A stretch of DNA of 11,508 nucleotides, taken from positions 1-11,508 of the forward strand of contig JAGAWH010000073.1 in the NCBI GenBank assembly GCA_017941505.1. Reading direction: 5' to 3'. Shown piece after piece: positions 1 through 5,834 of the stretch. Both the position numbers and the translations under genes were made by a program. The DNA is from Faecalicoccus sp. GTDB taxonomy: Bacteria > Bacillota_I > Bacilli_A > Erysipelotrichales > Erysipelotrichaceae. The number at the start of each line of letters is the position of its first letter. Within the stretch, counting starts at the first letter, position 1. The notes beneath the pieces were generated by a model. The model searched no databases and had not been told where the DNA came from. It saw nothing but the letters and a program-made list of their open reading frames with translations.

Positions 1-199
1 GATGATATATGAGAAGTGGTCGAATGCAAGGTATAAATATCGAAACAGATCATTCTGGTGCCGAGGCTACTACGTGGATACAGTTGGGAAAAACACAAAG
101 AAAATACAGGAATATATCAAGAATCAATTGAAAGAAGACCAGGTAGCCGAGCAACTGGAACTGGAGCTAGTTGACGCGTTTACGGGAAAACGGATATAG
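1..199 (+). CDS. tnpA: IS200/IS605-family TnpA transposase, C-terminal part (5' end outside window)
   Basis: Single-strand-specific Y1 HUH transposase that mobilises IS200-like elements through a 5'-phosphotyrosine intermediate. Only the last ~65 residues are visible. They hold the segment typical of these proteins: a KYRNRSFW stretch, then GYYVDTVGKN, then the helix EYIKNQ, whose Tyr is the expected catalytic nucleophile with the nearby Gln as a helper residue. The protein ends with an FTGK tail similar to that of many gut-Firmicute TnpA proteins. The HUH metal-binding motif that should lie upstream is not in the window, so the ATG at position 2 is almost certainly an internal Met and the reading frame continues to the left. 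The stop is TAG at 197-199. No accessory tnpB is visible. Whether the upstream part is intact cannot be judged. Family assignment rests on recognised sequence style, not on a search. Confidence 0.85.
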   Translation, partial: MIYEKWSNARYKYRNRSFWCRGYYVDTVGKNTKKIQEYIKNQLKEDQVAEQLELELVDAFTGKRI

Positions 200-295
200 T
201 GCTCGTCGCAGACCACACAGCGCTGTAAAGCGCAGCTTTGAGAGCAGGGCTATGCCCGCATATGAAAAACCACCGGCTCAGCCGGTGGATATTTA
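200..295 (+). mobile_element. Probable right-end region of the IS200-like element
   Basis: This 96-bp gap between the transposase stop and the rnjA stop is packed with small inverted repeats: GCGCT/AGCGC at 220-224 and 229-233, GGGC/GCCC at 247-250 and 254-257, and the strong palindrome 270-288. IS200/IS605 elements end in imperfect subterminal hairpins rather than terminal inverted repeats, with the cleavage site a few bases beyond the right-end hairpin. The arrangement suits a right end finishing close to 290-300. The exact boundary cannot be fixed without the left end or an empty-site comparison. Nothing here looks like a gene. Confidence 0.55.
264..288 (-). terminator. Intrinsic terminator of rnjA, also the likely IS right-end hairpin
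   Basis: Read on the minus strand, the stem CCACCGGC / GCCGGTGG (arms 281-288 and 270-277, 3-nt loop) is GC-rich and perfect, and is followed immediately by five U residues (A265-A269 on the plus strand). It starts 7 nt after the rnjA stop codon. On the plus strand the same hairpin has no U tract, so it should terminate only rnjA transcription. Its position directly after an IS200-type transposase suggests it is also the transposon's end hairpin. Confidence 0.8.
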
Positions 296-2089
296 TTATA
301 TATTCCTTCTGGGTCTGCGTGACTGTCTGCGGTTTGCCAGCTCCTCCATGGTCTGTTTGGAATTTAAGATCACCGGAATTACGATTGGATTTCGGTGTGT
401 TTTCTTATAGAGGAATGGCTCTAAGGTAGATCGTACGCAGTTTTTGATTTCTGAGAAAGTTGTTTTCTCTTTCATCTGTTCCTGCAGACTTGCGTTGACA
501 ATAAATTCCGCTTCTCTTATGAGTCCTTGAGAATCTTTGATAAAGACAAAGCCGCGGCTGACAATCACAGGACGGGATAATATTTTATTCTGTTTTGAGT
601 CAATGGCGATAATAACGGCTACAAGACCGTTATCTGCTAAAATACGGCGGTCTTTTAATACAGCTGTAGACAGACCGGAAATATCATTTCCATCGACGTA
701 GATATCATCCCCCTGGAAACGCCAGTCAGCCTGGAATATCTCGTGATTACGTAAAATCAGGATATCACCGTTGGCGCAGATGAAGATATTTTTCTTTGGA
801 ATACCGACTTCCATTGCGGTTTTTCTATGCTGCATCAACATTTTGTATTCACCATGGATCGGCATAAAATACTTCGGCTTAATCAGCTGCATCATCAATT
901 TCTGCTCTTCTTTGGATGCATGACCTGTTGTATGCAGGTTATTTAAGATTGATCTTGTAAGTACCGTTGCTCCGGAGCGGAATAATTTATCAACAACCTT
1001 CGATACGCTGCTTTCATTGCCCGGAATCGGATTGGAGCTGAAGACAATGGTATCGCCCGGTTTGATATGGATAAACCGATGGGTACCGGCCGCAATTCTG
1101 GATAATGCAGCTAATGGCTCACCCTGGGATCCGGTACAGATGATACAAACTTTGTCATCCGGTGTATAAGCCAATTCCTGCGGCGTTAATATGTCGCTGT
1201 TTTTGAGATGAATGATTCCCATCCGCCTTCCGATATCGACGATATTTTCCATGCTGCGTCCAAAGACAATGACCTTGCGGTCACATTCGACCGCTGCCTT
1301 GATGATCTGGGCAACACGGTTCACATTCGATGCGAATGTTGCCACAATCAGACGGCCGTGGTTTTTGCGCATGATTTCGAGTATTTCCTGGGCTACTTCT
1401 TTTTCGGAAATAGAGAAACCGGCAACTCCGGAGTTGGTGGAATCCGACATCAACAAATCAGGGTTTAAAGCACTGATATATGCCATTTTCTGATAATCGG
1501 CATTGGTTCCTACCGGAGTTAAGTCAAATTTGAAATCTCCTGTATGAACGATGGAACCATTTGGCGTGGTAATCAAAACACCTAAAGAATCCGGAATAGA
1601 ATGAATAGTATTAAAGAATCCAACTGTAAAATATTTCGTTTTGACACGGGAGTCATCATTGATTTCTATGATATGCGTATTTTCAAGTCCGTGATGTTCT
1701 TCCAATTTTTTCTGAATTAAAGCCTTTGCGAAGCGGGGAGCATAAATCGCATCGATTTGAACCTGCTTTAATAAATAAGGAATACCTCCAATGTGATCTT
1801 CATGACCGTGTGTGATCACAAGATATTTGTGTTTCTTATTCATTCTTATAAGATGATGATAATCAGGAATGACATAGTCAACACCCAGAAGGGCATCGCC
1901 CGGGAACAGTACGCCACAGTCAACGATACAGATTTCATCATCGTGTTCGTAACAATACATATTTTTCCCAACTTCACCCAAGCCTCCCAGTGCATAAATT
2001 AAGGTATCATTTTCTTCTACACTGTTTTTTTCATGATATTTTTTATTGGTGGATGTGCTGCCAAATGAAAACTGTTGTCTGCTAGGCAT
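296..2089 (-). CDS. rnjA: Ribonuclease J (metallo-beta-lactamase/beta-CASP RNase)
   Basis: RNase J has 5'-to-3' exonuclease and endonuclease activity, and in Bacillota drives mRNA decay and rRNA 5' maturation in the cytoplasm. The 597-residue protein aligns by eye with B. subtilis RNase J1 through most of its length. The metallo-beta-lactamase core begins near residue 30 (ALGGLGEVGKN) and carries HGHEDH at 94-99 (H94, H96, D98, H99), IHSIPDS with H163, and HTGDFKFD with D185. The beta-CASP part contains ATFASN (250-255), FGRSMEN (276-282) and CTGSQGEP (318-325). HTTGHAS (386-392) and MPIHGEY (409-415, H412) complete the active site, and a C-terminal domain follows. It is longer than J1 (555 residues) because of ~25 extra N-terminal residues and a basic tail, RRQSRRPRRNI. 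The ATG at 2087-2089 follows a GGGGGG ribosome binding site by 5 nt. J1 versus J2 identity is inferred; it could be the only RNase J of this organism. Confidence 0.96.
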   Translation of the reverse strand: MPSRQQFSFGSTSTNKKYHEKNSVEENDTLIYALGGLGEVGKNMYCYEHDDEICIVDCGVLFPGDALLGVDYVIPDYHHLIRMNKKHKYLVITHGHEDHIGGIPYLLKQVQIDAIYAPRFAKALIQKKLEEHHGLENTHIIEINDDSRVKTKYFTVGFFNTIHSIPDSLGVLITTPNGSIVHTGDFKFDLTPVGTNADYQKMAYISALNPDLLMSDSTNSGVAGFSISEKEVAQEILEIMRKNHGRLIVATFASNVNRVAQIIKAAVECDRKVIVFGRSMENIVDIGRRMGIIHLKNSDILTPQELAYTPDDKVCIICTGSQGEPLAALSRIAAGTHRFIHIKPGDTIVFSSNPIPGNESSVSKVVDKLFRSGATVLTRSILNNLHTTGHASKEEQKLMMQLIKPKYFMPIHGEYKMLMQHRKTAMEVGIPKKNIFICANGDILILRNHEIFQADWRFQGDDIYVDGNDISGLSTAVLKDRRILADNGLVAVIIAIDSKQNKILSRPVIVSRGFVFIKDSQGLIREAEFIVNASLQEQMKEKTTFSEIKNCVRSTLEPFLYKKTHRNPIVIPVILNSKQTMEELANRRQSRRPRRNI

Positions 2090-2135
2090 TGAATCCCCCC
2101 TTTCTAATAAATGTTTGCGTAATATCTCTATCTAC

Positions 2136-2144
2136 ATTATACCA
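2136..2144 (-). promoter_or_regulatory. rnjA promoter, extended -10
   Basis: The minus strand reads TGGTATAAT here: a perfect TATAAT (2136-2141) preceded by the TG of an extended -10 (2142-2144). No good -35 exists 16-18 bp upstream, since that position falls on the U-rich tail of the def terminator; extended -10 promoters often manage without one. Initiation would be expected near 2129, giving a leader of about 40 nt before the rnjA ATG. Confidence 0.7.
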
Positions 2145-2153
2145 AAAGTGGTC

Positions 2154-2185
2154 TAAAATAAAAGACTTTGGTTAAATAACCAAAG
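2154..2185 (-). terminator. Intrinsic terminator of def, overlapping its stop codon
   Basis: On the minus strand a perfect 9-bp inverted repeat, CTTTGGTTA / TAACCAAAG (arms 2177-2185 and 2166-2174, 2-nt loop, realistically 8 bp with a 4-nt loop), is followed by the U-rich run TCTTTTATTTT. The def TAA stop (2174-2172) lies inside the stem, so the hairpin forms within the last codons of def. The stem is AU-rich and may be leaky, which would let some def transcripts continue into rnjA. Confidence 0.75.
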
Positions 2186-2726
2186 CCTCTTCATCCTGTT
2201 TCCATGGGTCGTTTGGATCGATGCGGTCATAGAATAAAATTCCGCTTAAATGATCGATTTCATGCTGGAGGACAATCGCAATATATCCTTCTGCAGTTAA
2301 CACGACCTTTTTGTCCTGAATCACATCATATGCGCGAACTTTGATGCGGGCATGACGGTAAACATGACCGGGATGTTCATCTTTGACACTCAGACATCCT
2401 TCTCCGGCATCCAGATACGCGTTTTGAACAGATTCTGAAATAATTTTTGGGTTTGCTAATCCCACTTCGTATACATTTCCGTTTTCATCCGGTACTACAA
2501 CTGCCAGCATCTTTTTCGGAATGCCTAATTGGATGGCAGCTAAGCCAACTGCCGGCTCCAGGCCTTCTGCTTCGGCAATTTCCTCATTCTGTGAATCGCG
2601 TACATATTGCACCATGGCTAATAAAAGTTCTCTGTCTTCTTCGCTTAAAGGCAGCTCAACATCCTTGCTTTTCTGGCGTACACGGGGATCGGAATCTAAA
2701 ATAATATCGTCTTTTGTGAGCTTCAT
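2172..2726 (-). CDS. def: Peptide deformylase
   Basis: Removes the N-formyl group from the initiator methionine of nascent proteins at the ribosome exit. The 184-residue length fits the Gram-positive (type 2) deformylases, which are longer than the E. coli enzyme. All three family motifs are present: motif I as AVGLAAIQLG (59-68), motif II EGCLSV (109-114, metal ligand C111) and motif III QHEIDHL (154-160, ligands H155 and H159, catalytic E156). Motif I has Ala where the family usually has the first Gly of GVGLAA. The ATG at 2724-2726 follows a GAGGTGA ribosome binding site (2732-2738) by 5 nt. The gene has its own promoter and terminator and is transcribed away from ftsW. No formyltransferase gene (fmt), a frequent partner, is visible. 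Confidence 0.96.
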   Translation of the reverse strand: MKLTKDDIILDSDPRVRQKSKDVELPLSEEDRELLLAMVQYVRDSQNEEIAEAEGLEPAVGLAAIQLGIPKKMLAVVVPDENGNVYEVGLANPKIISESVQNAYLDAGEGCLSVKDEHPGHVYRHARIKVRAYDVIQDKKVVLTAEGYIAIVLQHEIDHLSGILFYDRIDPNDPWKQDEEALVI

Positions 2727-2745
2727 TCACTTCACCTCACAAAGT

Positions 2746-2774
2746 ATTTTAGGTTATTTTTTTTGGTTTGACAA
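2746..2774 (-). promoter_or_regulatory. def promoter
   Basis: On the minus strand TTGTCA (2769-2774) is followed by exactly 17 bp and then TAAAAT (2746-2751), a near-consensus vegetative (sigma-A-type) promoter. Transcription would start near 2739, leaving only a short leader containing the GAGGTGA site. The -35 bases are the complement of those that read TTGACA on the plus strand, toward ftsW. Confidence 0.75.
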
Positions 2775-2801
2775 TTCTTTTACTATGAAATATGGTAGAA
2801 T
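2768..2801 (+). promoter_or_regulatory. Promoter of the ftsW-rsmD-coaD-rnc-polC operon
   Basis: An extended -10, TGGTAGAAT (TG at 2793-2794, hexamer 2796-2801), lies 23 bp before the ftsW start codon. A perfect TTGACA occurs at 2768-2773, but it is 22 bp from TAGAAT, longer than the usual 16-18. It is 17 bp from TATGGT (2791-2796), a poorer -10. The extended -10 reading is preferred, with the -35 either weak or in fact serving the opposite def promoter. The exact start site is unresolved. Confidence 0.6.
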
Positions 2802-2824
2802 AGTTTTTATTAAAGGGGGATAGT

Positions 2825-4120
2825 ATGCGTATTCGTAAAAAATCCGCACACAAAGTTAATAAAAAGGGGAAAAGAAACTTCCAATTCTCTATGAGCGAAG
2901 TACCTCTGAGAATCAAAGAGTTATTATCATTTACGCCTTTCAGCGATAAGATGATCAATATTGCCATGATGGTACTATTGGCGTTCGGTACCTTAATGAT
3001 CGTATCGACCTCCATGGGAGATCCTATGGGAAGCGGCGGCAACGTGAATATGTTGTCGCATGTCATCTCAAGTCTTATCAAGCAGATGGTCTTTGTGGTG
3101 ATATCTCTGGCGGCCATGTTGTTTCTTAACAAAACGTTTACCTTTCGAAGAGTATACCGCTTAAGAGGACTGCTGCTCATTGGCTTTTTGCTGGCAATGA
3201 TTGCACCGTTATTTTTCCCGGAGATAAATGGATCCAGGGCATGGATCCCGATTGGCTCCATGACCATACAGCCTTCGGAATTCGGTAAGCCGATGGCATA
3301 TATCATTATGGCAGCGGCAATGTACAGAGCGCGTAAAACTTACAAAGAACCGGACAGTTTCATCGGTCTTCTTGGAATGCCGTTATTCTTATTTACTTTT
3401 TCTATGGTCATGCTGCTGATGCAGAAAGACTTAGGTACTCTGGCCATCACATTTATGATTTATTTTGTGATGTTTTTACTGCCGGATTATCATATCCTGC
3501 GTCGTTTCCAGCGACTTTTAAAAGTCGGATTTACTACGGTTTTGATTTTAGGTGTTACGCTTTTCTGGGTAACTGATATAGGAAGCCGGCTTTTAATCAA
3601 TACACCGTTTTCTCATGTTGTGACAAGATTTGAAAATGCGAAAAATCCTTATGCCAGCATGGAACGTCTTTATGGGGAAGGCTATCAGCCGGCAAACGCT
3701 TTATACGGTATTGCCGATTCCCATATTATCGGTAAAGGAATCGGACAGTCCAACCGTAAATACGGTTATTTAACACAGGCAAGCTCAGACTATATTATGG
3801 CGGTAACAATTGAAGAAACAGGTATTTTTGGCTTAGCCATTGTCACAATTGGCTATATGGTTATATTGTACCGTCTGCTGTATTATGCCCTGATTACCGA
3901 ACAGCTGGAATTTAAAATCATTCTTTCAGGTACCGCTATGCATCTGTTTATGCATTTTTTCCTCAATATAGGAGGTATTACTTCCTTGATTCCATTTACG
4001 GGAGTACCGCTTTTATTTATCAGTTACGGAGGCTCTTCCTTATTATCAATTTGTATGGGAATCGGTGTAGCCCAGCAGTGCATTTCACATATTCGTATAT
4101 CGGAGTTAAATGAAGCATGA
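2825..4120 (+). CDS. ftsW: SEDS-family peptidoglycan glycosyltransferase, FtsW-like
   Basis: Integral membrane enzyme that polymerises lipid II into glycan strands together with a class B penicillin-binding protein. The 431-residue protein has a basic, probably cytoplasmic N-terminus of ~40 residues and then about ten hydrophobic segments. SEDS landmarks are in order: NGSRAWIPIGS (135-144, with W140 of the conserved R-W-I region), QPSEFGK (149-155), QKDLGT (200-205), GKGIGQS (303-309), SSDYIMAVTIEETG (320-333, D322 matching the essential Asp of RodA/FtsW) and IPFTGVPLLFISYGGSS (389-405). FtsW rather than RodA is favoured by the final motif and by the rsmD-coaD neighbourhood, which in B. subtilis also lies near ftsW; the two paralogues are hard to separate by eye. 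QKDLGT has Lys where QPDLGT is usual. The ATG at 2825 follows AAAGGGGGA by 4 nt. It is the first gene of the operon. Confidence 0.85.
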   Translation: MRIRKKSAHKVNKKGKRNFQFSMSEVPLRIKELLSFTPFSDKMINIAMMVLLAFGTLMIVSTSMGDPMGSGGNVNMLSHVISSLIKQMVFVVISLAAMLFLNKTFTFRRVYRLRGLLLIGFLLAMIAPLFFPEINGSRAWIPIGSMTIQPSEFGKPMAYIIMAAAMYRARKTYKEPDSFIGLLGMPLFLFTFSMVMLLMQKDLGTLAITFMIYFVMFLLPDYHILRRFQRLLKVGFTTVLILGVTLFWVTDIGSRLLINTPFSHVVTRFENAKNPYASMERLYGEGYQPANALYGIADSHIIGKGIGQSNRKYGYLTQASSDYIMAVTIEETGIFGLAIVTIGYMVILYRLLYYALITEQLEFKIILSGTAMHLFMHFFLNIGGITSLIPFTGVPLLFISYGGSSLLSICMGIGVAQQCISHIRISELNEA

Positions 4121-4662
4121 GAGTTGTAGCAGGTAAATATGGTTCCCGCCCTTTACAGGCGGTAAAAGGAGATAAAACGCGACCTACTTCCGATAAGGTA
4201 AAGGGTGCCGTTTTTTCTTGTCTTGGCGGCTTTTTTGAAGGTGGCCGCATGCTGGACTGTTATGCAGGCACAGGCTCTATGGCCCTGGAGGCACTTTCTC
4301 GAGGCATGGAACATGCAGATTTTGTTGATGAGAGTGTATTAGCTATAAAAACCATTAAAGAAAACATCCGGTCTTTAAAAGCAGAAAATGAATGTTCGGT
4401 TATAAAAGGGAATATATTCACTGTTATTGAGCGTCTTGAACAGCCATACGATCTGATCTTTATCGATCCGCCTTACGCTAAACAGAAAAATGAGGAATTA
4501 ATTGAAAAACTCGAAACGTATAATTTAATAAGGAAAGGGGCATGGGTCGTTGTGGAAAGTGATGTAAAGGACAGCTTTCCCGATGAAATTGCCGGCATTT
4601 CCAAAGTGAAAGAAAAAATATATCGAAGTACGAAAATTACTTATTACAGAAAGGGTGAATAA
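4117..4662 (+). CDS. rsmD: 16S rRNA (guanine(966)-N2)-methyltransferase RsmD
   Basis: Methylates a single guanine of 16S rRNA (G966 in E. coli numbering) with S-adenosylmethionine. At 181 residues it has normal family length and shows the family pattern from its first residues: MRVVAGKYGSRPL, TRPTSDKVKGAVF (21-33), the SAM-binding loop LDCYAGTGS (46-54), LEALSRG (57-63) and the N6/N2-methyltransferase catalytic motif DPPY (117-120). The ATG overlaps the ftsW stop as ATGA (4117-4120). A modest GGAG site (4102-4105) lies 11 nt upstream, so translation probably depends on coupling to ftsW. An rsmD-coaD pair is widespread in Bacillota, which supports the call. Confidence 0.95.
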   Translation: MRVVAGKYGSRPLQAVKGDKTRPTSDKVKGAVFSCLGGFFEGGRMLDCYAGTGSMALEALSRGMEHADFVDESVLAIKTIKENIRSLKAENECSVIKGNIFTVIERLEQPYDLIFIDPPYAKQKNEELIEKLETYNLIRKGAWVVVESDVKDSFPDEIAGISKVKEKIYRSTKITYYRKGE

Positions 4663-4663
4663 G

Positions 4664-5131
4664 ATGACAGTGGCAGCTTTTTGCGGCACTTTCAGCCCCA
4701 TCACACTGGGGCATCTTGATGTGATTGAAAGAGCCAGTGTGATTTTTGATAAGGTGGTAGTTCTGGTTTCCCCGAATTCCGAAAAAGAGACAACCTATTC
4801 TGAAAAGCAGCGCTGTGACTGGATCAAAGAAGCATGTGCACATTTAAATAATGTGGAAGTAGATGTGCAGTCCGGTTTATCTGTGGCTTCAGCGAAAGCA
4901 CATAACGCAACCGTACTGATTCGCGGTATTCGCACGGTACATGATTTTGAATATGAGAAAAATATGGCTTCCATGAATAAATTGATCTCCGGGGATATGG
5001 ATACACTTTGCCTTTTCACAAAAGATCAATATGCGAATTGCTCATCTTCGAATGTAAGAGAATTATTGAAATATCACCAGGATATTCGCTCTTTAGTTCC
5101 TGAATGTGTGGCAAGAGATTTGATGAGGTGA
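4664..5131 (+). CDS. coaD: Phosphopantetheine adenylyltransferase
   Basis: Transfers AMP from ATP to 4'-phosphopantetheine to make dephospho-CoA, the penultimate step of coenzyme A synthesis. The ATG at 4664 is chosen because it lies 5 nt after the strong AAGGGTGA site (4651-4658) and begins the standard MTVAAFCGTF N-terminus; an in-frame GTG at 4655 would put the ribosome binding site inside the gene. The 155-residue product shows the nucleotidyltransferase motif TLGH (14-17), RGIRTVHDFEYEKNMASMN (87-105) and SSSNVRELL (127-135), followed by VP. The usual GTFDPIT reads GTFSPIT, with Ser at position 11 in place of the common Asp, and the usual Asn of TNGH is Leu; the catalytic-loop His is kept. 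It begins 1 nt after rsmD ends. Confidence 0.94.
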   Translation: MTVAAFCGTFSPITLGHLDVIERASVIFDKVVVLVSPNSEKETTYSEKQRCDWIKEACAHLNNVEVDVQSGLSVASAKAHNATVLIRGIRTVHDFEYEKNMASMNKLISGDMDTLCLFTKDQYANCSSSNVRELLKYHQDIRSLVPECVARDLMR

Positions 5132-5134
5132 ACT

Positions 5135-5818
5135 ATGAAAAATTTTGCGGAATGGTTAAAAAACAAAGGATATGCCGTTCATAATCCTTCCATTTATATA
5201 GAAGCCTGCACGCACTCCTCATGGGCTAATGAACACCATGAAAAGGGAAAAGACAATGAACGTCTTGAATTTATGGGAGATGCGGTACTGCAGATTTGGA
5301 GTGCAGAACAACTTTATAACATGCAGCCTGTCATGCGGGAAGGTCAGATGACAACGCTGCGCGCCCAGATTGTGTGCGAGGCAACACTGGCCGTACTCAA
5401 TGAAAAGCTGGGATGGTATAAATATCTGCTTTTAGGTGTAGGGGAAGAGCGCTCGGGCGGTCGTTCACGTGCCAGTATTCTGGCAGACCAGTTTGAAGCC
5501 TGCATCGGTGCCATCTATCTTGATTTAGGGTACGATGCAGCCGATGAAATCTTAACGGAATATATGAAGCCTCTGTTTACTATGACAAAGCCGGAAGCTG
5601 TAACGGACTATAAGACGCATCTTCAGGAAGTAATCCAGGCCGATACACGCAAAACAATCCAATATCGTCTGCTTGAAGAAACCGGACCTGCCAATGCACC
5701 AACCTTTACGATGGGTGTATATCTGGATGATATATTATTAGGAAAGGGAACAAGCACTACAAAGAAAAAAGCGGAGCAGAAAGCCGCCAAAGATGCATTT
5801 AATAAATTAGCGAAATAG
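5135..5818 (+). CDS. rnc: Ribonuclease III
   Basis: Double-strand-specific endoribonuclease for rRNA precursor and mRNA processing. The 227-residue protein has the usual two domains. The endonuclease domain (~1-150) contains the signature NERLEFMGDAVL (41-52; E42, E45, D49) and ILADQFEACIGAIYLD (115-130; D118, E121), so all metal-binding acidic residues are present. A double-stranded-RNA-binding domain (~157-226) starts at DYKTHLQEVIQ and ends with TTKKKAEQKAAKDAF. The ATG is 3 nt after the coaD stop, and its GAGGTGA site (5125-5131) overlaps the end of coaD, which indicates coupled translation. In many Bacillota rnc is followed by smc and ftsY; here polC follows. Confidence 0.97.
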   Translation: MKNFAEWLKNKGYAVHNPSIYIEACTHSSWANEHHEKGKDNERLEFMGDAVLQIWSAEQLYNMQPVMREGQMTTLRAQIVCEATLAVLNEKLGWYKYLLLGVGEERSGGRSRASILADQFEACIGAIYLDLGYDAADEILTEYMKPLFTMTKPEAVTDYKTHLQEVIQADTRKTIQYRLLEETGPANAPTFTMGVYLDDILLGKGTSTTKKKAEQKAAKDAFNKLAK

Positions 5819-5834
5819 AAGGGAGGCCTTCTTT
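5817..5834 (+). promoter_or_regulatory. Hairpin enclosing the polC ribosome binding site
   Basis: The rnc-polC gap contains AGAAGG / CCTTCT (arms 5817-5822 and 5827-5832) closing a GAGG tetraloop. The polC Shine-Dalgarno GGGAGG (5821-5826) occupies the 3' end of the left arm and the loop, 8 nt before the ATG, and the last two bases of the rnc TAG stop (5816-5818) lie in the left arm. A ribosome terminating on rnc would melt the stem, so polC translation may be coupled to rnc. The structure is seen in sequence; the regulatory role is inferred. It has no U tract and is not a terminator. Confidence 0.5.

Noticed and set aside
2..199. The 65-codon frame as a complete small gene starting at position 2
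   Set aside because: The sequence matches the C-terminal part of IS200 TnpA, so the Met is internal and the gene continues outside the window.
171..429. Two overlapping short plus-strand frames across the transposase end and rnjA 3' end
   Set aside because: They run through the palindrome and the antisense of rnjA, lack ribosome binding sites and resemble no protein family.
2499..2552. Deformylase motif I with Ala replacing the first Gly (AVGLAAIQ) as a sign of a degenerate enzyme
   Set aside because: The substitution is conservative, motifs II and III with all metal ligands are intact, and the promoter and ribosome binding site are strong.
2727..2824. Possible riboswitch or T-box leader before ftsW
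   Set aside because: The gap is 98 bp and occupied by two promoters; the expected ftsW leader is under 20 nt, too short for such an element.
2749..3306. 185-codon open frame on the minus strand opposite the start of ftsW
   Set aside because: It lies antisense to the well-supported ftsW gene and the ftsW promoter, has no recognisable domain, and its hydrophobic runs mirror the membrane segments of ftsW.
4655..4663. GTG at 4655 as the coaD start
   Set aside because: It overlaps the AAGGGTGA site and the rsmD end; the ATG at 4664 has ideal spacing and gives the standard N-terminus.
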